Notes: generated by a model not told the origin, from the letters alone. Shown: positions 1-5,524, numbered from the stretch's first letter. The stretch: 7,872 bases of DNA from Gulosibacter sediminis (GCF_014904065.1 NZ_JACXJG010000005.1:254557-262428), one strand, 5' to 3'. Numbers and translations: made by a program.

Positions 1-16
1 CCCTCGCGCCGCGAAT
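1..16. repeat. Left copy of an imperfect inverted repeat at the window ends
   Basis: The first 16 bases, CCCTCGCGCCGCGAAT, match the reverse complement of positions 7847-7863 with one inserted base in the right copy. If the window is a linearised circle, the two copies would sit about 9 bases apart and form a strong hairpin. The sequence is rich in CG alternation, so chance similarity is possible. Confidence 0.35.
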
Positions 17-66
17 CTGGGCCGAGTGTTCTGCCGCATAAAATCAACGATCTACGACATGTGACC

Positions 67-75
67 TGTGGATAA
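67..75. promoter_or_regulatory. Single DnaA-box-like 9-mer
   Basis: TGTGGATAA is the exact reverse complement of the consensus DnaA box TTATCCACA. Only one copy was noticed, and no initiator gene or cluster of boxes is present. It is therefore at most a hint of an origin, and could be chance. Confidence 0.25.
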
Positions 76-106
76 CTCCGCCGCGATACCCCGACATACA
101 GGTTAC

Positions 107-130
107 TTAGCACTTTCGTTAGCACTTTTC
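107..130. repeat. Tandem TAGCACTT repeats, putative integrase arm-type sites (left pair)
   Basis: TAGCACTT occurs at 108-115 and again at 120-127, a 12-bp period. The same word with the same 12-bp period recurs right at the integrase stop codon (7772-7779 and 7784-7791), in the same orientation. Short spaced direct repeats on both sides of an attachment core are typical arm-type binding sites of lambda-like tyrosine integrases. Assignment to this integrase is inference. An alternative is a pair of iterons. Confidence 0.55.
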
Positions 131-241
131 GCAGTGTACGCGGCTCAGCTAGAGATAAGCGGTCAAGTAGCTGCGCCAAGGGGCGATGAACAACTCAGCG
201 GTCATGCTGCCTCACCGAGCTTTTGCAAATCCAACTGACAA

Positions 242-269
242 CGCCAGACCGTCATGCCGGGTTCTGGCG
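242..269 (-). terminator. Hairpin over the nhaA stop codon, possible terminator
   Basis: On the minus strand, CGCCAG pairs with CTGGCG and, after a one-base bulge, ACC pairs with GGT. This gives about 9 bp of stem with a 9-base loop that contains the nhaA TGA. The bases that follow are only mildly T-rich (TTGTCAGTTGGATTT), so this is a weak intrinsic terminator at best. It could instead protect the 3' end of the message. Confidence 0.4.
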
Positions 270-1637
270 CTGCCCCGGAGCAGGTCTGAACCATTCGTCG
301 CGGCGTTCGTGTTGGTAGATGTCGGGAATGCCGTCTGCATCGGCGTCGATCTCATCCCGCTCTCGAATGCGACGGTACTGTCGGTTCCGCAGGCCGAGCA
401 CGAGCGTCGCGAGCAGCGCGGCAAGCACCGAGGCGGAGAGGATCGCGACCTTCGCGTAGTCGTGGGCGGGTGAGCCGGGCTCGAAGCTGAGCTCGGCCAC
501 GAGCAGGGATACGGTGAAGCCGATGCCCGCGAGCAGTCCGACCCCGGCGAGGTCGATCCAGCGCAGTTCGGGATCGAGGCGGCTGCGCATGAGCCGGGTC
601 GTGACCCATGTCGTGGCGACGATGCCGATCGGTTTACCGAGCACGAGCGCGGCGATGATTGCGAGGGTCACCGGACTGGATGCTGCCGCTTGTACACCGT
701 CCCAGCCGCCGAGCGAGACGCCGGCGGCGAAGAACGCGAAGATCGGCACTGCGAACCCGGCCGAGAGTGGACGGAAGCGGTGCTCGAACTGCTCGGCGAG
801 CCCGGTCGACATATCGGGAAGATGGCGATGGCGTTTGCGATGGATCACCGGGATGGTGAAGCCGAGCAGCACCCCCGCGATGGTGGCGTGGATGCCTGAC
901 GCGTGCATGAGCGCCCATGCGACGACACCGATCGGGAGCAGGATGAGCCACGCCGCGAGCGGGTGAAGGCCGAAGAATCGGCGGTACAGCTGCGCGATGA
1001 CCCCATAGACGACGATCGTTCCGAGAGAGAGCAGCAGGGGCACGATCTCGATCTGGTCGGTGTAGAAGATCGCGATGATGCTGATCGCGATGAGATCGTC
1101 CACCACGGCGAGGGTAAGTAGGAAGATGCGCAGCGCCGAGGGCAGATGGGAACCGATGATCGCGAGCACGGCGACCGCGAAAGCGATGTCGGTGGCGGTG
1201 GGAATCGCCCACCCGTGGGCGAACTCCGGCTGCCCCCGCACGATGCCGGCGTAGATGAGCGCAGGGACGAGCACCCCACCAGCTGCGGCGGCGATCGGAA
1301 CGATTGCCGTGCTGAATCTGCGCAGATCACCGGCGACGAACTCGCGCTTGAGTTCGAGGCCGACCAGGAAGAAGAATATCGCGAGCAGCCCGTCGGCCGC
1401 CCAGGCGCCGAGGCTGAGCCGGAGGTGCCAGGCTTCGTAGCCGATCTCGAAGTCGCGGAGCGCGAAGTAGGAGTCGGCGAGCGGGGTGTTGGCCCAGATG
1501 ATCGCGATCGCCGCGGCGATGACGAGGAGGATGCCGCCGACGGTCTCCTTGCGGAGGATCTCGCCGATGCGTCGCGCTTCGGCGAATGAGCCGTAGCGCG
1601 GGAACAGGGTGGAGGTTCGGGTGGTGGGGTCTGTCAT
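252..1637 (-). CDS. nhaA: NhaA family Na+/H+ antiporter
   Basis: This 461-aa integral membrane protein exports Na+ (or Li+) in exchange for external protons and helps hold internal pH and sodium steady. Family signatures are all present: FFFLVGLELKRE (residues 88-99), PTATDIAFAVAVL (146-158, with T149-D150 matching E. coli T132-D133), the ion-binding pair D180-D181 in LAVVDDLIAI, K335 in LGKPIGI, and AGIGFTVSLLVAELSF near 370-385. About 12 hydrophobic helices can be traced. The cytoplasmic tail after residue 416 is very charged and holds DADADGIPDIY, which resembles a thrombospondin type 3 calcium-binding repeat; similar tails occur in actinobacterial NhaA proteins as far as I recall. The start is set at the ATG at 1637, because the conserved N-terminus begins there and an AGAAAG lies about 10 bases upstream; the frame stays open further upstream but overlaps the preceding gene. 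It follows the 161-aa gene by 68 bp and probably shares its transcript. Confidence 0.95.
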   Translation of the reverse strand: MTDPTTRTSTLFPRYGSFAEARRIGEILRKETVGGILLVIAAAIAIIWANTPLADSYFALRDFEIGYEAWHLRLSLGAWAADGLLAIFFFLVGLELKREFVAGDLRRFSTAIVPIAAAAGGVLVPALIYAGIVRGQPEFAHGWAIPTATDIAFAVAVLAIIGSHLPSALRIFLLTLAVVDDLIAISIIAIFYTDQIEIVPLLLSLGTIVVYGVIAQLYRRFFGLHPLAAWLILLPIGVVAWALMHASGIHATIAGVLLGFTIPVIHRKRHRHLPDMSTGLAEQFEHRFRPLSAGFAVPIFAFFAAGVSLGGWDGVQAAASSPVTLAIIAALVLGKPIGIVATTWVTTRLMRSRLDPELRWIDLAGVGLLAGIGFTVSLLVAELSFEPGSPAHDYAKVAILSASVLAALLATLVLGLRNRQYRRIRERDEIDADADGIPDIYQHERRDEWFRPAPGQRQNPA

Positions 1638-1705
1638 GGGAGCTTTCTGAAGGCGGAGTGAGGCCGTGTCGGCCGGTGAATGGGTGACGAAGTGTCGGGG
1701 ATCGG

Positions 1706-2191
1706 TCAGAGCGACTCGCGGGCCCACGCTTCGTGGAGCGTCGATTCGGCAACGTCGTCCCAGGTGAGGGTGAGATCGCCCCATTTGGGCGGTTCGGTGA
1801 GCGCCTCCCCGAGTCTGGCCCGGAGCAGGGCGGGGTCGTCGCAGTCGGTGACATCGAGCACGAGGATGTTCACATAGCGGGCACGGTCCCGCTCGAGGTC
1901 ATTGTGGAGCTGGGTGGCGAGGCCGGCGGGAACGCGGACGAGTACCTGCTGCGGAAACCTTCTCGGTCGCAGACAGGCGACGCACACGCGCCGGATGCCC
2001 AGCACCGTGTCGAATTCGGCCTTCAGATTGGCGATTGCGTCGTGCCAGACGGTGCGTGCCTGCTTCCGGGTCGCGCACTCGGTGAGGTCGACGCCCCAGA
2101 GCATGCCGTGCGGGCGATCCTCGCGCGGAGCCTCCGGGATGTTCGCGAGCGCCGGGAGCGCATCTCCGCGTATCAGAAATGGTGCATTCAT
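1706..2191 (-). CDS. Hypothetical protein, 161 aa, upstream of nhaA
   Basis: I do not recognise this family. The protein is soluble, with no signal peptide or membrane helix. It has a CxxC pair (C70, C73 in RRVCVACLRPRR) followed by a basic stretch, two further cysteines (C39, C117) and an acidic C-terminus rich in tryptophan and glutamate. The ATG at 2191 is chosen because coding character starts there (MNAPFLIRGD). The frame runs open to an ATG at 2290, but that extension would start at the candidate promoter itself and would cross the leader hairpin. GAAAG about 9 bases upstream is a weak ribosome binding site. Its position just before nhaA and divergent from a K+ transport gene suggests an ion-related or accessory role, but nothing in the sequence shows that. 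Confidence 0.7.
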   Translation of the reverse strand: MNAPFLIRGDALPALANIPEAPREDRPHGMLWGVDLTECATRKQARTVWHDAIANLKAEFDTVLGIRRVCVACLRPRRFPQQVLVRVPAGLATQLHNDLERDRARYVNILVLDVTDCDDPALLRARLGEALTEPPKWGDLTLTWDDVAESTLHEAWARESL

Positions 2192-2229
2192 GGTGAGTGG
2201 TCTTTCGGGTTCTGATTCGTTCGTCTCTC

Positions 2230-2248
2230 GCCGACCAGACTTCCCGGC
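2230..2248 (-). promoter_or_regulatory. Leader hairpin element, copy upstream of the 161-aa gene
   Basis: Read on the minus strand, GCCG, the 11-base loop GGAAGTCTGGT, then CGGC form a 4-bp stem. The core CGGGAAGTCTGGTCG (15 nt) is identical to the one in the leader of the trkH-like gene on the plus strand. It lies about 38 bp before the ATG at 2191 and downstream of the candidate -10 at 2289-2294, so it should be in the 5' leader of the transcript. I do not recognise it as a named riboswitch. Confidence 0.5.
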
Positions 2249-2262
2249 ACACCATGCGTCAT

Positions 2263-2276
2263 CGGGGCAGGCCCCG
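2263..2276 (-). promoter_or_regulatory. GC-rich palindrome in the leader of the 161-aa gene
   Basis: CGGGGC and GCCCCG are separated by two bases. In RNA the hairpin would open to about 5 bp with a 4-base loop, close to the 5' end of the predicted minus-strand transcript. It could be an operator or a structural part of the leader. No partner copy was seen on the plus-strand side. Confidence 0.3.
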
Positions 2277-2288
2277 CAACGAGTCCCC

Positions 2289-2294
2289 ATACTA
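2289..2294 (-). promoter_or_regulatory. Candidate -10 for the 161-aa gene and nhaA
   Basis: TAGTAT on the minus strand fits the TAnnnT pattern. It would start transcription near 2282 and leave a leader of about 90 nt that contains both hairpins. No convincing -35 is seen. The surrounding CATAGTATG is nearly symmetric, so direction is uncertain. Confidence 0.3.
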
Positions 2295-2380
2295 TGCCGT
2301 TAGAGGGTGTTCTCGCAGCCGTCGCCCGGAAATCCGCACGATTGCCGGCACTGGCGCTGGGCCTCGGGTATCGGATGGGG

Positions 2381-2386
2381 TAGCAT
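2381..2386 (+). promoter_or_regulatory. Candidate -10 for the trkH-like gene
   Basis: TAGCAT fits TAnnnT. It would place transcription start near 2393, just before the repeated hairpin element. No good -35 was found, so activator dependence or a different start cannot be excluded. Confidence 0.25.
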
Positions 2387-2397
2387 CGGTGCGGTGC

Positions 2398-2444
2398 GTC
2401 GGGAAGTCTGGTCGACACGCCACCTCGAGTCCGAGGCGGCGTCG
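2398..2444 (+). promoter_or_regulatory. Structured leader of the trkH-like gene with alternative pairings
   Basis: GTCG (2398-2401) pairs with CGAC (2413-2416) around the loop GGAAGTCTGGT, which is the same loop as in the divergent leader. Directly after it a strong hairpin forms: CGCC and CCTCG (2418-2427) pair with CGAGG and GGCG (2432-2441) around an AGTC loop, with one mismatch. A second GTCG at 2441-2444 could take the CGAC away from the first stem, which would make the two folds mutually exclusive. The ribosome site GAAGG lies just downstream (2453-2457). The structure is seen in the sequence; a switching function is inference. Confidence 0.45.
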
Positions 2445-2465
2445 AAGCAACCGAAGGCAACCCAG

Positions 2466-3695
2466 ATGAACACCGGTTCCCAGAGCAATGCCCTGCACCG
2501 GGCCCGCGACCTCGCTCTGCGGTTGCGCGGACGTGCCCGCTATGCGGCCGGGCATGCGCCGGCTAGGGTCGCGCTCCTGGTCTTCTCCGCCGCCACGCTC
2601 CTGTTCACGGGTCTGCTCATGCTCCCGGTAGCCTCTGCGGATGGCACGCGCACCGCACTTTCGGACGCGTTATTCACGGCGGTGTCGGCGGTGACCGTGA
2701 CCGGGCTCACCACCGTGGACACCGCGGAGCACTGGTCGATGTTCGGGCAGGTTGTGATCCTCGTCGCAATCCAGACCGGCGCGCTCGGCGTGGTGACCAT
2801 CGCGCTGCTGCTGGCGATGATGGTCACCCGCAAACTCGGCGTGTCGAGCCGCGTGTTCGCGAAAGAGAGCATCGGCGCCAACGGCATCGGTAGCGTCGGG
2901 CGACTCCTGCGCGTTGTCGTCACGACCACCTTCATCATCGAGAGCGTTCTCGCGCTCTTCTTGGTACCGGCGTTCATCGCTTCTGGCGAGTCGTTTGGCC
3001 CGGGGCTGTGGCACGGCATCTTCTACGCGATCTCAGCATTCGGGAACGCCGGGTTCACCCCGCACGCCGGCGGGCTCGCGGTTTTCGCCGACAACCAGGC
3101 CGAGGCCACCGAGCACACGGCAGGCGAGCAGGTGCGGGCGTCGTCGTGGTTCGGGAAGCGCCGCGCCCGCGACGAGCACGAGAACGCCCAAGCGCGAACC
3201 GCCGAAGCGCGCCAGCAGGTGACGAGCGAGTGGGGCGAGCCGCCGAGGTGGGACGAACGTGCCGATGCGTGGGTGGAACGAGTCACCCGGCCCAGAATCG
3301 ACAGCGACCCGCGCGTGATCGATGCCGAGCAGGAGCACCGGGCGGCACGCGACGCGCTGCTGCACCGGCCAGAGCGGGCACAGACCGAACGACTCGTGGC
3401 GTTCGCGCGAGTGTTCGGCGCGGAGACCGTGATCCGCAATCAGCAGGCGTACCTCACCACGAACCCCATGCAACAAGCCACACGAGCAGCGAAAACTGCG
3501 AAGCAAGCGCGAGAGGAAGCCGAGCTGCTACGGTCGCTCACCCCGGCCGAGGCCACCGAGAGGATCGAGCAGACCCGCGCAGCGCAGGCCGAGCGGGAAG
3601 CTCAGCGTGCCGAGCGGGAGCGGGCCATGTCGCACGACTATGAGGAGCAGCACCGGAGCGCACCCCGGCGTGACGGCCCGACGCTAGGCCTGTAA
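2466..3695 (+). CDS. Truncated TrkH/KtrB K+ transporter fused in frame to a relaxase C-terminus
   Basis: From the ATG at 2466 (GAAGG about 9 bases upstream) this reads 409 aa. Residues 1-210 are the first part of a Trk/Ktr/HKT K+ channel subunit: a basic N-terminus, helix 35-55, first pore loop with filter SAVTVTGLTTVD (74-85), helices around 95-120 and 148-172, and second pore loop AISAFGNAGFTPH (188-200). A full KtrB-type protein has four such repeats and about 440-480 aa; here the protein breaks within the second repeat after FADN. From residue 211 the character changes to a soluble, charged, coiled-coil-like sequence with many A, E, R and Q, ending in RRDGPTLGL. The truncated channel part lacks two of four pore units and should not conduct K+. 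The open frame across the join is notable. Whether the chimera is expressed or is a fossil is unknown. Confidence 0.8.
   Translation: MNTGSQSNALHRARDLALRLRGRARYAAGHAPARVALLVFSAATLLFTGLLMLPVASADGTRTALSDALFTAVSAVTVTGLTTVDTAEHWSMFGQVVILVAIQTGALGVVTIALLLAMMVTRKLGVSSRVFAKESIGANGIGSVGRLLRVVVTTTFIIESVLALFLVPAFIASGESFGPGLWHGIFYAISAFGNAGFTPHAGGLAVFADNQAEATEHTAGEQVRASSWFGKRRARDEHENAQARTAEARQQVTSEWGEPPRWDERADAWVERVTRPRIDSDPRVIDAEQEHRAARDALLHRPERAQTERLVAFARVFGAETVIRNQQAYLTTNPMQQATRAAKTAKQAREEAELLRSLTPAEATERIEQTRAAQAEREAQRAERERAMSHDYEEQHRSAPRRDGPTLGL
3096..3695 (+). other. Relaxase C-terminal remnant inside the chimeric gene
   Basis: These roughly 200 residues have the layout I associate with the C-terminal region of large actinobacterial conjugative relaxases: a segment with WVERV-x-RPRIDSDPRV, a stretch with ARVFG and QQAYLTTNP, then a long alanine/glutamate/arginine helix with LTPAEATERI and an AERERA-rich end. 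The nuclease and helicase domains are absent, so no relaxase activity can remain. Assignment rests on remembered pattern, not on a search. It suggests that a conjugative or mobilizable element once lay upstream and that a deletion brought trkH onto its end. Confidence 0.5.
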
Positions 3696-3718
3696 GCAGC
3701 CGATATGTGGGCGCTGAG

Positions 3719-3724
3719 TATGCT
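3719..3724 (+). promoter_or_regulatory. -10 of a probable leaderless promoter for the LysE-type gene
   Basis: TATGCT lies with six bases between it and the ATG at 3731, so the expected start of transcription is the A of the start codon. There is no ribosome binding site before that ATG. A -35 is not evident (GCAGCC at the expected place). Leaderless messages are common in actinobacteria. Confidence 0.45.
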
Positions 3725-3730
3725 TGACCT

Positions 3731-4372
3731 ATGCCTACGCTCGAAGCCCTCGCCGCCTTTGCTCTGGCGTCGGTGATTCTCATCGTCATTCCTGGGCCGA
3801 GCGTGCTCTTCGTGATCGGCCGTTCGCTCTCCTACGGTCGGCGCGGCGGCCTGATGAGCGTGCTCGGCAACGGCCTCGGCGCGCTGCCGCTCGTCGCAGC
3901 GGTCGCGTTCGGAGTAGGTGCCATCGTCGCACAGTCGATCATGTTGTTCACGATCATCAAACTGCTCGGTGCCGCATACCTTGTCTATCTCGGAGTGCAG
4001 GCGATCCGCCACCGCAAAGACAGCGTGACAGACGGCACCGATTCAGCGCGGCGGTCGTTGACGCCCGCAGTGATGCTTCGGCAGGGCTTCATCGTGGGAG
4101 TGACCAACCCGAAGACCATCGTGTTCTTCGTCGCCGTGCTCCCGCAGTTCGTGAGCTTCGAGGCCGGGGCGATCCCGTTGCAGATGATGGTACTCGGGCT
4201 CGTGTTCGTCACCATCGGGTTCATCTGCGATGCGGTCTGGGCGATTCTCGCTGGAACAGCGCAAGCCTGGTTCGCGAAGTCTCCCCGCCGACTCAGCGGG
4301 ATTCGCGCGACCGGCGGCGGGCTGATGATCGGACTCGGCGGTGGTCTCGCGCTGACCGGCAACAAGGCGTAG
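3731..4372 (+). CDS. LysE/RhtB family amino-acid or small-molecule exporter
   Basis: This 213-aa membrane protein has the length and helix plan of the LysE/RhtB superfamily, proton-driven exporters of amino acids and related compounds. Family marks are PGPSVLFVIGRSLSYGRRGG at 21-40, GNGLGALP at 47-53, KLLGAAYLVYLGVQAIR at 77-93 and the second-half signature GFIVGVTNPKTIVFFVAVLPQF at 119-140. About six membrane helices are visible, with a charged loop at 93-112. The substrate cannot be told from sequence. It begins 35 bp after the chimeric gene and ends 28 bp before the convergent Fic gene; no terminator hairpin was seen in that gap. It has its own likely leaderless promoter. It is flanked by an inverted near-repeat formed by the 3' ends of its two neighbours. 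Confidence 0.9.
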   Translation: MPTLEALAAFALASVILIVIPGPSVLFVIGRSLSYGRRGGLMSVLGNGLGALPLVAAVAFGVGAIVAQSIMLFTIIKLLGAAYLVYLGVQAIRHRKDSVTDGTDSARRSLTPAVMLRQGFIVGVTNPKTIVFFVAVLPQFVSFEAGAIPLQMMVLGLVFVTIGFICDAVWAILAGTAQAWFAKSPRRLSGIRATGGGLMIGLGGGLALTGNKA

Positions 4373-4400
4373 ACGCAACTCTTCGCTTGCCGCTGAGCTT

Positions 4401-5189
4401 CTACAGGCCGAGGCTCGGGCCGCTGCGCCCGCTGTCAGGTGGGGCGTCGTATCCGAACGCATCCAGCGGAGGCAGGGCACGGCGGCGTTCGCGTGCGGCG
4501 TCCAACTCCCGGTCAAGCATGGCAGGGTCGCGGACGGCCTTGCGTGTCGTGAAGCCCTGAGTGTGTTCGTTCAACAGTTCCATCAGCCGGTCGTGCCGTG
4601 CGGCGTCCTCGACGGTGACGAGGTTTGGGCGAATCAGGGCATCGAGCCCGGAGTGGTCTTCCACGATGGCGAGGGTGCGGGCGTGGGCGAACACGTCGCC
4701 GGGAATCTGCGACCAGTCGATGCCCCATCCGGCGTCGCGGGCGAGCTGGTTGAACATGACGTGCTGACTGCGCGTGTTCACGTCGCGGAACGGATGAATC
4801 GCGGTCGTCTCGCCCCACACCCAGGCGAGCCCATCGGAGAACGCATCCGCTTCCAGCCCGTGCAGGTATTCACGCTCTGCGAGAGCGCCGAAGACGCGCT
4901 CGGCCTCGGGCGCGATGAACGGCGGGCGGCAGTGCGCGATGCCGGTGCCGCCCGGATGGGTGTCGGTGTCGCCGAGGTCACCACCCCACACATACAGGTC
5001 TTGCGTCAGGTGCCGATGGATCGCCTGCAGGTGGGCGAGGTCGAAGCAGCCGGGGATCGGGTGCTCGGCGAGTTCGACCATGCGCTGATGGATCGCCGCC
5101 GTCTCGACGGCTTTCCAACGGTCGTAGTCGGTGATGCCGAGCTTGTTGATAAGAACCCGACTGTTCGGGTAGCTGTAGCGGTCGGGCAT
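4401..5189 (-). CDS. Fic-domain protein, VbhT-like toxin of a Fic/antitoxin pair
   Basis: This 262-aa protein begins with the DRYSYPNSRVLINKLGI block typical of class I Fic proteins that pair with a separate VbhA-type antitoxin. Such enzymes move AMP from ATP to a hydroxyl on a target protein; VbhT-type targets include DNA gyrase and topoisomerase IV. The substrate-docking flap is near 68-92 (WGGDLGDTDT onward). The active loop is IHPFRDVNTRSQ (131-142): H132, F134, D136, N138 and R140 match the usual HPFx[DE]GNGR, but V137 and T139 replace the two glycines. After the Fic helix bundle (to about 215) comes a short helical basic region and a tail ending SGRSGPSLGL that resembles the relaxase remnant's end. 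The start has AGGAG five bases upstream, and the antitoxin gene ends 21 bp before. Activity with the altered loop is uncertain. Confidence 0.88.
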   Translation of the reverse strand: MPDRYSYPNSRVLINKLGITDYDRWKAVETAAIHQRMVELAEHPIPGCFDLAHLQAIHRHLTQDLYVWGGDLGDTDTHPGGTGIAHCRPPFIAPEAERVFGALAEREYLHGLEADAFSDGLAWVWGETTAIHPFRDVNTRSQHVMFNQLARDAGWGIDWSQIPGDVFAHARTLAIVEDHSGLDALIRPNLVTVEDAARHDRLMELLNEHTQGFTTRKAVRDPAMLDRELDAARERRRALPPLDAFGYDAPPDSGRSGPSLGL

Positions 5190-5210
5190 TAGTGCTCCTG
5201 CCCGAGCGGG

Positions 5211-5411
5211 TTACTTCTCGGGGAAGCGGTCGAGGGCTGCTGCGATTGCCTCGCGCACCGCCTCATCCCCGGACAGTTCGCCGAGCACCTGTCGGCGGGC
5301 AATCTCCCGATCCGCGTCCGAGACGACCGCACCGGCCGTCTCCTGACCGGCCTCAACCTCCGCAAGCACACGCCGGACATGGGCCTCAGATACCGGAGTC
5401 TTGAGTGCCAT
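5211..5411 (-). CDS. VbhA-like antitoxin, cognate partner of the Fic protein
   Basis: This 66-aa acidic, all-helical protein lies directly upstream of the Fic gene in the same direction, the standard antitoxin-first order. The second half, REIARRQVLGELSGDEAVREAI (residues 35-56), matches the VbhA family pattern in which a VxGEL turn precedes the last helix. In class I systems a helix with [ST]xxxE[GN] places a glutamate into the toxin's ATP site and blocks it. At the equivalent position this protein has LAEVEAGQET (16-25), with no serine or threonine four residues before a glutamate that is followed by glycine or asparagine. E20 or E24 might still serve. AAGGAGG eight bases before the ATG is the strongest ribosome site in the window, which fits antitoxin excess over toxin. 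Confidence 0.82.
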   Translation of the reverse strand: MALKTPVSEAHVRRVLAEVEAGQETAGAVVSDADREIARRQVLGELSGDEAVREAIAAALDRFPEK

Positions 5412-5446
5412 TCGGGGTGCCTCCTTGTGGTTGGCGTTCTTGGGCT

Positions 5447-5452
5447 AGTTTA
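5447..5452 (-). promoter_or_regulatory. Candidate -10 for the antitoxin-Fic operon
   Basis: TAAACT on the minus strand fits TAnnnT and lies about 36 bp before the antitoxin start, leaving room for a short leader with the AAGGAGG site. The hexamer 17 bp upstream, TGTGAA, is a weak -35. Confidence 0.4.
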
Positions 5453-5492
5453 CGTCGCTTGGCCGACATTCACATGGAAGCCGGGCACGGGG

Positions 5493-5507
5493 GTGCCGAT
5501 TCGGCAC
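5493..5507. terminator. Perfect 15-nt palindrome between xis-like gene and antitoxin promoter
   Basis: GTGCCGATTCGGCAC reads the same on both strands apart from its central base. As RNA it gives a 6-bp stem with a 3-base loop, 18 bp past the stop of the excisionase-like gene on the minus strand. No T-run follows, so termination is uncertain. It also lies about 40 bp upstream of the antitoxin -10 and could be an operator instead. Confidence 0.4.
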
Positions 5508-5524
5508 AGCGGGCAGTGGAGAGG

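Noticed and set aside
67..75. Plasmid replication origin at the left end, based on the DnaA-like box and TAGCACTT repeats as iterons
   Set aside because: Only one box was noticed, repeats are few, and no replication initiator gene is present; the integrase explains the repeats more simply.
186..473. Possible small gene on the plus strand near the left end
   Set aside because: It overlaps the conserved tail of nhaA antisense, has no ribosome site and no recognisable product.
2232..2414. 15-bp inverted repeat as ends of a small insertion sequence or MITE
   Set aside because: No target duplication was seen outside the repeats, the repeats sit symmetrically in the two leaders, and the flanking stems show compensatory change, which fits a leader element better.
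3033..3506. 157-codon open frame on the minus strand over the chimera join, which might have been a separate gene at the breakpoint
   Set aside because: No domain or ribosome site, and the plus-strand frame is continuous with recognisable protein sequence on both sides.
4563..5192. 209-codon open frame on the plus strand over the Fic gene
   Set aside because: It lies wholly antisense to the Fic gene, which has motifs, a ribosome site and a partner gene; the frame shows no family features.
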